Positions 1 to 10,642 of a DNA stretch of 64,000 nt are shown in pieces. This DNA comes from Cryptomeria japonica (Eukaryota > Streptophyta > Pinopsida > Cupressales > Cupressaceae), in assembly GCF_030272615.1 (NCBI RefSeq), contig NC_081413.1, positions 163,651,080-163,715,079 on the forward strand, in the 5' to 3' direction. Each line of letters opens with the position of its first letter. Position 1 is the first letter of the stretch. A program made the position numbers and the translations under genes. The notes beneath the pieces were generated by a model that had not been told where the DNA came from, did not search any database, and worked only from the letters and a program-made list of their open reading frames with translations.

Positions 1-1462
1 CTTCCCAATGTCTTTACCATTCTCTCAAAATTAGTCTCAGGCTTGTAAGATAAGATATTAATAGACACATTTGCCTTTGGCACTTCTTTCACTGGTTTGG
101 CTATTTTACCAGTTGCTTTCATTTTCTTGGGTTCCTCCTCAGTATCAGCTGCTTCAGATTTTGCTTGGAGAATGAATTTACAACCTCTTTTCTTTGTTAT
201 AGTCTACTTCTTTGTGTATACTTTAGGTGTTGGTTCCTTTTTAGTTTGGAAACTTCATGTCACTCTAGTACTTTTTGTTACCGGAGGCGCTTGCTCAACC
301 TTCTTCCTCTTACCTTTACCACTACTGGTTTCAACTTTTGTAGTTTTCTCTACAACAGTATCCAATCTTATCTTATTTTTGTCCACTGGGGATGCCAACA
401 CGTTATTAGCATAACCAATCAATAAGTCATAATTGACTTCATAGCTCATGTCTTCCATTTCATCTTCTCTCGGCTCAATAGATTCCATCAGACAAAAAAT
501 TGTGGTGACTGTGAAAATGATGGTCTTAGAAAAGTGTTTCACCACATCCTTAGGTATCCTTATCCTCATACTCATTTTCCTTTGAAATTCATTAAAATAT
601 TTATTTATTGCAGCAAAGAAGGTGTTCTTCATAGCCTTGATGTTGTTCTTGATCTGGGAAGTTACAGGTGGATCTTTAGACCATTCAAGATCACCAATTC
701 CCAGTAGGAAATTTTGGAAATAAAAGAATAAAAAAATCAACAACTGACCAAATTTAAACTTTTTACTACTATCCTTCTTGATAGACTGAAGATTCAACGT
801 TAATTGGCTCTTTATAGCCTCGCAAAGGTCATAATTTTCATTTTAAGCTATCATTTTATAAGTAGTATGTACCGTTGCAAATGATACACTATTCATTCTA
901 TTGGAATAGAATATTTGGTAGCCTATAACCATAGTAGACAGTTTAACCACTGGGTCCTTAATGTTATTGACAAAAAAAGCATGCACATTAGAGGTTGATG
1001 TGATTAAAGTGTTTACTCTCTCTTTTGAAATTTACCTCAGCTTAGGGACTTTGTCGGTTGAGCAAAAACCAGTCACTTCTTGAATAGCCTCCTTGGTTAT
1101 AGTGTGTGTCCTTTCAAAATACATATTTCCCCATGAACATGAATTAGAATGATTCATATATGTTACTCTTCAAAATCTTCAAGAAAATAAGTTGCATTAT
1201 GAAAACTTTTCTCATAAACCCTAATATACTCGGGTTGAATATTTCCGTTCTCATCGCAAAGGGATTTCAATTGAGAATAAATTGACAATGATCCTAAATC
1301 TTAAATTTTACAATCAATGTAGGTAAACCAATCTCCTTTTACAATGACTTCATCAGAAACTTGAGATAAAGCATTATAAGACACAATTGGTTTTGACTCT
1401 ATAACCTCCATCTGTTCTGATGTGATCATCAATCTCTCTACTTTCTTAGATGATGAAGCCAT
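1..1462 (-). pseudogene. ORF2 of copy A, N-terminal part, broken
   Basis: The start ATG is at 1462-1460, opening MASSSKKVERL. Residues align by eye with ORF2 of D and E at several points: the frame at 797-255 contains KFKFGQLL and then GIGDLEW, matching the FRFGNLLVCLMLYITK and VPGIG block of D and E, followed by an arginine-rich RMSMRIR-like segment. Several stops and frameshifts break it, and it continues past the left edge. Function unknown; see the E copy for the full architecture. Confidence 0.6.
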
Positions 1463-1938
1463 TATAGATAAACTAGATTTGAAGAAGAATTTACAAAGAA
1501 ATACCTGAAGTCACATGCGTCACCTTGGTTACCGATTGATTTCTTAAGTGCACACTAGTTCAGCCTTCAATATCCTTCGAATTAGCTTTTATCGCACAAA
1601 TCACGATACAATTCTGACTAAAATTAACGGGCAATCATTTCTTTGCTCTGCAAGTACTCAAGAATTCTCTCTCGAATGCATTTAGGGTAAAAATAACAAA
1701 GTAAAACTCACTTTTATCCTTTTTACCTACTGCATTAAATGCTTGACCACTAGAGTTACAAACCCTAATACATCGCTTAACGTTGCATATAATATTGACA
1801 AATGTTAAACCGGTTGATGAACTTTTGAAAAATCAATTGACAAAAGATAACAATATTTCACACATAACAACTCAAAATTCAAACTCTTACCACTCTTCTT
1901 TGAAGGGGTCCAGAAGTAGATTTACCATTATGCTCCCC
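1463..1938 (-). other. Spacer between ORF1 and ORF2 of copy A
   Basis: About 475 bp with no ORF of note separate the two frames. C and E have a spacer in the same place. It could hold a leader or a splice or translation-restart region, but no specific signal is evident. Confidence 0.5.
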
Positions 1939-3252
1939 TTAGCCCTGTTGAAAGGCCCAGTTCACCAGTGTAGGATCCTCCACACTGGGTGAAGGATTAG
2001 GTTCTTCTATAGGTCTATCATCACTCTTCTTTTTGCATATTCGATTCATCTCTTCTCTAGTTTCCTCAATATTTACCTTTTGCTTACCTTTCTGATCGTC
2101 AGAATGATTAACCAGTTTGTTCTCTCTGGATCTATAGAACTTTTCCATGTGTCTCAGTTTATGACAATGATAGTAGGCCATTCTAGATGTTCTCCAAGGT
2201 CCTGCATTGCCACTTCCAGTTCTTCTTCTACAATTCGTAGCCACATGGCCAAAATTGTTACAAATGGTGCAAATGACATTCGTTACCTTTTCCATCTCAA
2301 ATGGACTAAACTGGTTGACATAGGGTCTCTGCCAATTCATGTTACCTTAGTTATCATAGGTTCTCATCCAGTTGCCATTAGGTCTTGGATTCATGTGAGG
2401 TACTAGATTATTTGCTCCATATCTGCATTCAACTGATCTATGTCCATATATTTTGCATGTGAAGCAATGACCTTGAAATCTCTTATATACATACCTAGTT
2501 TTTGCATTGTAGCTTGTATTTCCATTGGGTTTGCTTCTACACACATTTGGTGTATGTCCAGGCTTATGACAAACAAAGAAAATAGGTTTAAAAAATTTCT
2601 TACCGGTAGGCTTGTTAGCCTTAGGAGCAGTTTTGTCCTTATGAATGCTGCTCTTTGTGCCGAAAGACTCTCTTTTCTTAGATGTGTTAAAACCAAGTCC
2701 AAAAGTATCACCTTTCATCCTTTGTGATTGAATATGCTCATCTAGCAAGGTAGAACTTTTGTTGAACTTTTCCAGTTTCCCTTTGGCTTTAGTGAGTTCT
2801 CTGGTAAGATCTTCATTGTGTTTTGCAAGGGTTTCTCTTAGAGAGGATGTCATTTCAAGAGCTAGCTGCAAGGCCTCTTTTTCTTCTTTCTCAGCATGCC
2901 AATGATCATGCAAGGTTGTATTTTCACATTTGATCTTAGCAATTTCATGATCTCTTTCTTTGAAAAGATCTTCACTAGTCCTCCTAGCTTCCAGTTCTTG
3001 ACTCATGCGAATAGTTAAGCTTTCTAGCTCTCTCCTCATATTTAGCTTTTCACCATTTAGTTTTTCAACTTCTTCAGCTAAAGCATCAATGTTGGCTTCA
3101 TCTGAAGAACTAATGTCAGATATTTCCCCTAGCTGTTCACTTATCTCTCTCCTTTTGACTTGTGATGCTTTGAATCTGACCCTTAGGGTTTCAAGCTCAT
3201 CTTTAGTCATTTCAAAAACTCTAGCCATCTTAAAGTAGCTCATATCGCCCAT
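1939..3252 (-). pseudogene. ORF1 of copy A: coiled-coil, zinc-knuckle gag-like protein
   Basis: The likely start is the ATG at 3252-3250, just downstream of the primer site. The first 190 or so residues are a long acidic and basic heptad-rich coiled coil without any UBN2-type capsid domain. A conserved stretch GDTFGLGF follows, then CCHC or CCHC-like knuckles: CFTCKIYGHRSVEC and CTICNNFGHVATNC are intact, while two others are degenerate. One in-frame stop lies at about 2341-2346, after which the frame continues to 1939. The combination of coiled coil, GDxxGLGF and knuckles resembles the C-terminal half of Sirevirus-type Copia gag (family knowledge). I infer an RNA-binding, particle-associated role. 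ORF1 of C and E has the same plan. Confidence 0.7.
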
Positions 3253-3300
3253 GGTGGCTTTAGGGTTTCCTTCCAAGTGATTAAGCCTTAAAGAAGTTAG

Positions 3301-3312
3301 GCTCTGATACCA
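3301..3312 (-). other. Primer-binding site of copy A
   Basis: The minus strand reads TGGTATCAGAGC, the classic plant initiator Met-tRNA primer site, two bases inside the 5' LTR edge at 3315. Confidence 0.85.
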
Positions 3313-3314
3313 AT

Positions 3315-4434
3315 TGATGGACTTATAAAGCACTGAGAGGGGGTGGGGGTGGGGGGTGAATCAGTGACATTAAAAACAATACTACTTTAAACACTAATCG
3401 ATAGATGTACTTAACAAGTTTGGTAAACACTATGCATGCTATCGAGAATGATATTAAAGCATTTACAATAAGTAAAACATCCACCATAACATAAGTGTTT
3501 ATATGCGGAAAACCCAAATGGGAAAAACCATGATGAGATGGGACTCACAAGTTAACTAACTGCAGTAATAGGTAACTAACCAGTTAAGGTCTACAAAAGT
3601 GCTCTTATAGGAGTGAATCTTGTTAAAGATCCCAAAGCTCTGTTAAAATCTATACCCTATTAAAGGTAGTACTCTATTAGGAGTAACCTCGGTAGACTAT
3701 TTTTGAATCCAAACTAATAGATCACCTGGTTAGAGGATTTGTACAATGAAGCTTGTTAGAGCTTACCCAGTTAAGGGATTTGACCATTGTAGTGATTAGA
3801 AAACAACAGGTGGTGTGATCTAGAAGTAGCACAATTTGCTTGAATATATCCTTTTTTGCACATTCAAAACTTGATTACCATCATACTCTACAATACTCTC
3901 AACACCTTAACACTTCTATCTTCTCATCAAATTGACATATCTCATATCTCACCATATGTCATTATATAGACATTTTGATTTCATGTCGGCCTTGGAAATT
4001 ATATCACAATTTCCTAGGTGTAGTGTATCTAGACAATCAAACATAACTCATCAAAACTTATCCTAAAAAATTGTTAGTTAGGGTAACTCATCACAGTTAG
4101 TGATAACTCATCACATAATCAATGAATACTAGTTGGAGTTAACCATATCAACATGTAAATCGATTGTCCTTCATTGCTTCTTTGATAATCTCCACTGGAT
4201 CTTTAGGTTGGTGTCGAGTCATTCCTATATTTCATATATATATATATATATATATACTAGTTGTCTCCATGTACCGGTTTGATACTTTCTAAACAAAACT
4301 TCTAATACTGATAGCAATATAATACAAGTAACTTTTGAAGTAACACCAGTAGATAATGTGATCATATGTATGTGTACATGTTCCATCAATGACAATATAT
4401 GAAGTCATTCATTACAATCATCATCAAGCCAACA
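3315..4434 (-). repeat. 5' LTR of copy A
   Basis: Element-sense ends are TGTTGGCTTGAT at 4434 and a terminal CCATCA next to the primer site, with a 2-base gap before the primer site. It holds a G-rich run on the plus strand (3336-3357) near the primer-site edge. At about 3590-3800 is an array of short imperfect palindromes that is also present in the LTR of Copia 2. An (AT)n tract lies at 4234-4256. The length of about 1,120 bp fits a Copia LTR. Confidence 0.75.
4234..4256. repeat. (AT)n microsatellite in LTR of copy A
   Basis: An uninterrupted run of alternating A and T, about 11.5 units, lies inside the A LTR. Confidence 0.9.
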
Positions 4435-6593
4435 ATATTTGTAAGGTACAAGAATGATATTACATTTGTACTCACAATTTATGAATGTTATATGGAGGCA
4501 GTTGTGCCAAGGAAAGTTTGGGTACCTCCATTTGGATATGAAGCTACTCAAGAGATACTTGAAGGAGTAGCTAAATTCCTATTGGAGAGTCTGGTAAATG
4601 AGTCTCAAGAACATTTTGGGATAGCAGATGAAAAGTATTTGCAGGTCCTTATGGAACTCACTAAGAAGGACTGTAAAAAGGTTGTGAAGAAGGTAATTCA
4701 TGAATATTTGGATATGGAAAAATTGACTGAGGAGGACATTACTGAAATTAGACATTCCGGAAGGCTTGCTAGTGTATTTAGAGCATCTGAAGTTGTTCAA
4801 AAGGAGATTCCCTCATCTAGTTCCTTGAAAAAGATAGAAAAAGATAAGAGGAAGACAATAGTTCTTGAATCTAAAGAAGAGGAAGATGCAGAGAAATTTA
4901 AGATAAATGTATGGAAGTCTAAAGGAAAGAAAGTCAAGAAGCCACTTGATGCAGAGAGTCTGTGCGAATCTCTTGCTCAAGGTCAAATCCTAATAGAGGT
5001 AGGTAGTATTTATTTAGAGGTAAATTTTGAGGATCAAAATAGCATAAATAAATCCTTTCTGTTCTACTATGTTAAGTTTGAACCTACAATTGATCGGTTT
5101 AGGAGTGATATTCCAAAAGAGCTATATGATTAATTGATTAGGATCAAATAGATTGCCAGGGAAGAGGAATAGTACATTAAGGATCAAGTCTTTGAATTAG
5201 TTGGTTCAACACTTTCCCAAGATAATAAGGATAACCTTATTGAATCTTGCAAAACTTAATTGAGAACCAAGAAGAATCTAGGTAGTCTCATGTCAGGAGA
5301 GGCTAATGCCAAAGAAAAACTTAAATATGAAATCCTAGAGACTGTAACGATAATTGCTAAGAATCTTTGTTTTTTCCCTCTTGCTGACTTCAATACTTCT
5401 ATCGGTATGCCTAAAAATGTGTCAGTTAATCTTTTTAACACCCATGTTGATAATCCTGATAATGACCAAGATGATGGTACATTTGTCATGGGCAATGTTA
5501 TGGATATTCCTAAAACCTCTGATGTTCCTCTGATTAGTTATGAGTCTGGTAAAGGCAAGGAAATTGAAGGTTCTGATGATAAAGGTCAAGATGAATATGT
5601 GTTTACTAAGCATAAAAAGAATGAACCTGAGTCCAAGGCTCTATCAGAAGATAAGGCAGATAATCCAATTAAAGATTCTAGTGTGTATATGCTTGGATTA
5701 GTGACAGTAGTTTGTACCAATTCTATTATTGGCTAAGGATACCTAGAAGAAACCATTTTATGCACCCCTAATTATTCAGCCTATCACTTCATCTATGAAA
5801 TATGTTGATTTTTCTAATGTTGATTTGGTTCAAAAGCTTGAAATTGGAGAGGCATTTCTTTTATCTACAAGAAAGGATTTTTGGAAAAAAGGATAAGATT
5901 GTTGAAGATCTATTAGCAGCACTCCATATTGCAATGTCAAAATATTAGCTAGATTCAGACACCCCTAATGCAGATAAATGCAAAATGTTGATTAGTTCAT
6001 TGAGTAGTCACATTGAGAAACTGAAAGAAAAGTATGAGAAAGATAGAGTGGATGAATGAGAGAAACTACTGCATGAATTCAAGGTTAAGTGTGAGTCAAC
6101 TCATCTTTAGCTCATGCAACTTATTTCTCAAGCACAATCATATTTGGAAAATTTTGGCATACTCTTCTCTTACAGTCTTAAGTGGTTGAATGCTACAAAG
6201 TGCATCAAATATGAAATGAATATTATTAAGGACAAGATCCGACAAGCTTATGCAAACTAGAAGTTGTCTAAAGACTTATCCAGTTCTGATAGATCCAAGA
6301 TTAAAGAGGTTCATGAAAAATATTTTGGAATGCAACAACAAAGGGATGACAATATTCTTCCCTTAGTTAAGTTGAGAGATCTGGGCAACAAAATTTTTTC
6401 CATTATGAACAGAGCCCTTTTTCGGGCCACTCAATTCCAATACTCTATACCTGATTATATTCAAGGGGCAGAGCAATCGCTCGTATCCATGTAGGTTCAC
6501 ATTGTTTTTTTGTCAGAGGCCATCTCTCACTGGGATAAGCACAAGGATCCTTGGACCTCGTATGTCCAAAATATTAAGAAGTTCTTTGGATGA
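4435..6593 (+). pseudogene. ORF2 of copy B, C-terminal part, broken
   Basis: The first residues, RYKNDITFVL then YMEAVVPRKVWV then GYEAT, align with KYKDEICFVI, WMEVVIPRTI and GYETD of copy D (42318-42420). A lysine- and glutamate-rich region follows (4800-4960), then segments with coiled-coil character to about 6593, where a TGA ends a frame closing in VQNIKKFFG. Stops at about 5131, 5256, 5734, 6058 and 6492 break the frame. The open stretch reported from 4399 actually begins inside the LTR of copy A, so its first 12 codons do not belong to it. Confidence 0.6.
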
Positions 6594-6607
6594 AAATAAT
6601 TTTCTCC

Positions 6608-6838
6608 CTTAGGGGGAGTTTTTAGTTTTTATTTATCTACGCACTATTTCTAACTTTTTGGCACTTTTTCATTGTTTTCAAAGGGGGAGTAGTGTTAAGA
6701 ATAGTTAGATACTAGCAATATCTTTATGTTATTTTATGCAAACTCTTAGATAGTTGTTAGATAGGTGACATTTTAGTTGATTTTAAAGAAAACTTATAAT
6801 GAATTATATTTTGTTGCCATCAATGACATAGGGGGGAT
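6608..6838 (+). other. Polypurine tracts of copy B
   Basis: Three G-rich purine tracts lie between the end of ORF2 and the 3' LTR: TTAGGGGGAG at 6608, TCAAAGGGGGAGTAGTG at about 6678 and CATAGGGGGGAT at 6827-6838. The last touches the LTR start TGTTGG and is the functional position for plus-strand priming. The upstream copies are a recurring feature of this family. Confidence 0.7.
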
Positions 6839-7716
6839 TGTTGGCCTATTGTCATTGATGTCATGGATGCAATTTGGTCCGATATGTATGTGTGTTGCTC
6901 AATCCATAAGTTTGCTTCTATATATAATATTTCTTTATCATGCAATGTATTTATGAACTTACTTCATGCAACGTTAAGGTCCGATGTTTATTCTTACCAG
7001 AAGATGTTTTGGGTTTGGTCCCATCTGGATGCAATGAGAGAAGATTCTTAGTGGTGTCTTTTGATCCGATCCTATTTGGATGTGTTGGAAGCATATTCTA
7101 CAAGATGTTTTATGATTCAAATTTGAAGATGACATTGCATGAAGATATTTTGGCTATTATAGCATGTGGATAGTTTGGTCTCACCCTTTCTGGTTGAGTT
7201 GACTCATCAAAATAATTGATGCGAATATATATTGCCACTAGTGTTGCTTGTTAGAGTTATGGTTGTTGAAAAACAACTATTTTATGTACAATGTGTATAT
7301 ACAAAAAAGTTTTTGGATGTAAATATTGTTAAGAAAATTATGTACAATAAATGTAAAAGATAGTTTTGTGCACTTCAAAGGAACTTTAACCTATGTATAT
7401 GTTAGATGTAACTCTAACAGATAAAATTTTGTATACTCCTTTATCTAGTAGTGAGCCTTTTTGTATTTGGTCAATGGGCCCAAACCGACAATGAGCCACC
7501 CCTTGTACTTGTAACCAATTATATATTGCATCATTCCTGAGAGAATACTCTCTCCGTGGTTTTTCCCATATTGGGTTTTCCATGTACAAATCAAGTGTTA
7601 TGTGTTAATTTCATTTGCTTCATGTAAATTATGTTATGTGATTGGTTAGTTAGAAATTTTAATAAGTTCAAGGGAATACTGATCCACCCCTCCCCTCTCA
7701 GTATTCTAGATATTCA
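6839..7716 (+). repeat. 3' LTR of copy B
   Basis: Starts TGTTGGCCTATTG directly after the polypurine tract. Near its end it carries the CCGTGGTTTTTCCCA module and a CCACCCCTCCCCTCTCAGTATTC segment, both typical of the far end of LTRs in this window. The exact right edge (TATTCA, 7716) is an estimate because no second LTR is available for comparison. Confidence 0.65.
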
Positions 7717-8369
7717 ATAGTGTATCTAGAAGGAGCAAAGGGAGAGGTAGATGAAGAAGGAATATCTTGTGTAGGGGGATTCTCCTTTCTATCATTATGC
7801 ATATCCTCTTTGATAGGTTGGGAAGGAAGATCCTTTTTATCTAAGGCATCATATTTACTTATTATTATGTGGGGAGATAGATCATGAATGCAATGCATAA
7901 CATCATCTTCTCTACAATTTTTTTGATGATTAAGATAGGCTCCAGGAGAATAAGGGGGATCTAAAGAGATTGAAACACCAATATCTTGATCTTGCCCCCA
8001 TTGTGCTAGGGTATGCGTATGAGAAGAAGATGGTGTCATTTTTCTCTTCAATGCTTTCTCTCCATTAGAGAGATCATTGATATGAGTATTAGCTCTTTCT
8101 TCAGTCACATTAGATAGCCTAGAAGAGGTACATGTATTAGGTTTTCCATTAGCATCTCTAAAATTGAAATCTACAAAAGATTTGATTTGATCTACATATG
8201 TAATATATTTTCCTAAAAATATCACCATAAAACAACATGCACTATGGATAAAATATTTGAGATTTAATTGATTGAAAGGAATCAATTTTGAAATTCTAAA
8301 AATACAATATTCCAAAGTGCTATGAATGAAAAGAAGCAATGTGAAGTGGAAGAAACCATTATCCAACAC
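7698..8369 (-). CDS. Unknown ORF, 223 codons, possibly an exon-like fragment
   Basis: I do not recognise this protein. The first 70 residues are hydrophobic and phenylalanine-rich and look like translated non-coding DNA. The part after about residue 72 looks more like real protein: serine- and proline-rich, acidic and hydrophilic, with segments such as MHCIHDLSPHIIISKYDALD. On the minus strand a TTTTTAG sits directly before this better part (about 8213), which could be an intron acceptor. The last few codons fall at or inside the end of the copy B LTR, so the original 3' end is probably lost. It may be a host exon remnant or a fragment of an unknown older element. Confidence 0.25.
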   Translation of the reverse strand: MLDNGFFHFTLLLFIHSTLEYCIFRISKLIPFNQLNLKYFIHSACCFMVIFLGKYITYVDQIKSFVDFNFRDANGKPNTCTSSRLSNVTEERANTHINDLSNGEKALKRKMTPSSSHTHTLAQWGQDQDIGVSISLDPPYSPGAYLNHQKNCREDDVMHCIHDLSPHIIISKYDALDKKDLPSQPIKEDMHNDRKENPPTQDIPSSSTSPFAPSRYTIEYLEY

Positions 8370-8614
8370 ATGATTATAATAGATTTAAGTGAAAAACAAT
8401 GTAATAATATGTGAAATAAGAAATAAATTAGATCTATTAAGTGCCATTATGAATGTTTAAAATCAGATATGAAAATAAAAGTGATAAATTATGTAACCCA
8501 CAAAACAAATTAACCAACAAAATTAGGGTTTTAATGAATTTAAGCTCTAAATTTATGTAATTTGATTAAAATAAGATCTATAGATGCAAAATAAAAAATT
8601 GAAATATTCACAAA
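8370..8614. other. AT-rich stretch, nothing recognised
   Basis: A short AT-rich stretch without an ORF, repeat or signal that I can name. It ends at the first base of the Gypsy 2 LTR. Confidence 0.6.
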
Positions 8615-8850
8615 TGATGCAAGAGCATCCCCAATTCTTGAAAATCTTGCATCAACAAAAAACATTTCTTTTTAGTTTGTTTCTATTTTACAGTTTTAAC
8701 AATTTCTTCTTGCATTTTCTTGCATTTTCTCATTGGACTATGTGGAGCTAGATTTTTCTTGTGAACATTATTATCTTCCTTATTCTTGAGTCGTAAGACG
8801 TTTGGATCATTTTATGGCAAGTTATCGCTTCCATATTTTGAGATAGTTTT
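8615..8850 (+). repeat. 5' LTR of Gypsy 2, first part
   Basis: Starts TGATGCAAGAGCATCCCC, which is the reverse complement of the outer edge of the Gypsy 1 LTRs (16297 and 20914). It is cut at 8850 by Gypsy 1, and the last five bases, gtttt, are duplicated at 20915-20919. Confidence 0.85.
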
Positions 8851-9210
8851 TGGTGCAGTCGTCGGTTAGGAGGGACCTCAAAGAGATCAATCTGGACTGG
8901 TCAACAAGAGTAAACACAAAAAAATACAAGGATAGGATGGAGGCAATGCATAACGAAATGAATTATATCATGAAAACTTATTACAATCAACTGGTAACAT
9001 TTGGGTTACAAAAACCGGTTCACTGGCCTACTAAAACATGCTCAATTATAGAACAAGTCACAATCGGGACCTCAAATCTTAATATCTAGCTTCTATGTTT
9101 TGTCTACCACCTTCAATCTGAATTCTAAAGCTTAATTACAATGATTTATATAACCTAAGGGATCCGGTCAGCCCAAAAAGGGATCAAATACTGAAGAACA
9201 AGACCTAATT
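8851..9210 (-). repeat. 3' LTR of Gypsy 1, distal part
   Basis: Matches 20143-20490 of the 5' LTR with scattered substitutions, starting TGGTGCAGTC on the plus strand. It is split from its other part (15870-16297) by Copia 1. The flanking taatt is repeated at 15870-15874. Confidence 0.88.
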
Positions 9211-10264
9211 TATTAGGTCTCAAAGACAACTGAGAGGGGGGGTTTTGAATCAGTTGTCAAATAAATTCAAACCAAAACAACTTAACTAACTTAATGCTTA
9301 ATACCGATAAACCAGTTCGATATGCCGGTAGACATATTTAATAGTTAATTTCTATACCGGTAAGGATTAGTGTATGAAACATAAAGACAAAGTCATCCAC
9401 AACACATAACACCAATATTTGTACGTGGAAACCCTGTAAGGGGAAAAACCACGGTGGGAAACCTTACCCACAATCAGATGATACTACTGCAGATAGTAAG
9501 TGTACATAAATGGGGTCTGCACATGCAGAAAGGCCAAGCACCTAGAGCTCATTGCTTAATCACAAAATGAGAGTCACACTGGCTACAGTTGGATGGCTAA
9601 ATCCAATAAGAATGTACTGCACAAAATAGCATCTTCATATGCTGGATTCAATACCGGTGTAGTTCTGATTGTCTTCACAAAAACCCTCCTTCAATCTTCA
9701 AATGATGTTTACATGTATAGCTCTGCTTATTCTCGCATATACCTTCACACAATCCTTTTTCGCATTCCACATTTGATCTTACAAATAAGATCTTACTTTT
9801 ATACCATAACCTAAGACCAATTTTAGTAGGTCAGCTCTACAAGATATTTACAATAAAAGCATTTTACAAACAAAACAATATCCGATTCAATAACCGATTG
9901 AACATGTCGGCTTAATGCATTTACAACAATAATTAATCATCTCCAAAGCGTGCCATGCTAATCTGGAAAAGATAAACCTGCTAGTGTATACCCTAGACAT
10001 ATTTGCCAGTAATAGTAAATATGCAAATGTGAATATACCAATAACTAATTCTTCAAGACAAGATGTCAAAATGATTTTTTTGACATTACCAAGTGTTTTC
10101 CACGTCATTCCAAGTGTTGGTGATCATTATATCTTACTGGTGTACCATATACCGGTGACTGTGCAAAAGTCACTTGCTTGCCGGTGAATGTTGCTGGATC
10201 AACAAAGTGCTAGAGTTTTAGTAGGTGTTGACATCAATGACAAAATCATACCAAAATACCAACA
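9211..10264 (-). repeat. 3' LTR of Copia 1
   Basis: Runs from TATTAGGTCTC (TGTTAGG in the sister LTR) to ATACCAACA on the plus strand. It includes the G-run edge, the GGGGAAAAACCACGGTGGG module and a TGCACATGCA palindrome at about 9518-9527. A polypurine tract follows at 10265. Confidence 0.9.
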
Positions 10265-10642
10265 ATCTCCCCCTTTGGCATTGAAGGCAACACAAGATGG
10301 AAAAACCATCAAAGTGCCAAAAACAAAAATGCCAAATACCAAAAACCAACAATCTCCAAATAGAGATCACAACCAGAAATCAAAAATATAGATACAGAGA
10401 GTAATAATCTCTCCCAAACAACAATCTCTCCCCTTGGGAGCAACATGTGTTTTCCTTCTATTTTTCCATACCAATCTCTCCCCCTTTGACATCAAATGCC
10501 CAAGTTCTTACCAAGCTAAGTTCATATACAAAATACCAATCAATTTAGTATACCAACTACTCCCCTTGAGAAGTAGCTTCCCATCAAAGCCGGAAAAAGA
10601 TTTCTTTGTTAATTCTATAGGTTGATGACAATAATAAACTTC
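10265..10642 (-). other. Polypurine tract cluster of Copia 1
   Basis: Between the pol stop and the 3' LTR the plus strand carries at least four pyrimidine blocks: 10266-10275, about 10428-10437, about 10482-10494 and about 10559-10567. On the element strand these read as AAGGGGGAGAGAT-like purine tracts. The one at the LTR edge is the expected primer for plus-strand synthesis. Multiple tracts of this kind are known from Sirevirus-type Copia elements. Confidence 0.7.

Larger units (their letters stand above)
1..4434 (-). mobile_element. Non-autonomous LTR element copy A (partial, left end off window)
   Basis: Reading the minus strand from 4434 leftwards gives a 5' LTR, a Met-tRNA primer site, a gag-like ORF1 and the first part of ORF2; the rest, including the 3' LTR, lies beyond base 1. 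No protease, integrase or reverse transcriptase is present between the LTR and ORF2, so the copy is non-autonomous. It lies inside ORF2 of copy B: the B reading frame resumes directly after the LTR edge at 4434. The expected 5-bp target duplication on this side would be atatt (4435-4439), but the partner is off window. Confidence 0.75.
4435..7716 (+). mobile_element. Non-autonomous LTR element copy B (3' part)
   Basis: The 5' half lies off window to the left, beyond copy A, which is inserted in its ORF2. What remains is the second half of ORF2, three polypurine tracts and a 3' LTR. No pol domain is found between ORF2 and the LTR. The right edge of the LTR abuts, and appears to truncate, the unknown ORF at 7698-8369. 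Confidence 0.65.
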
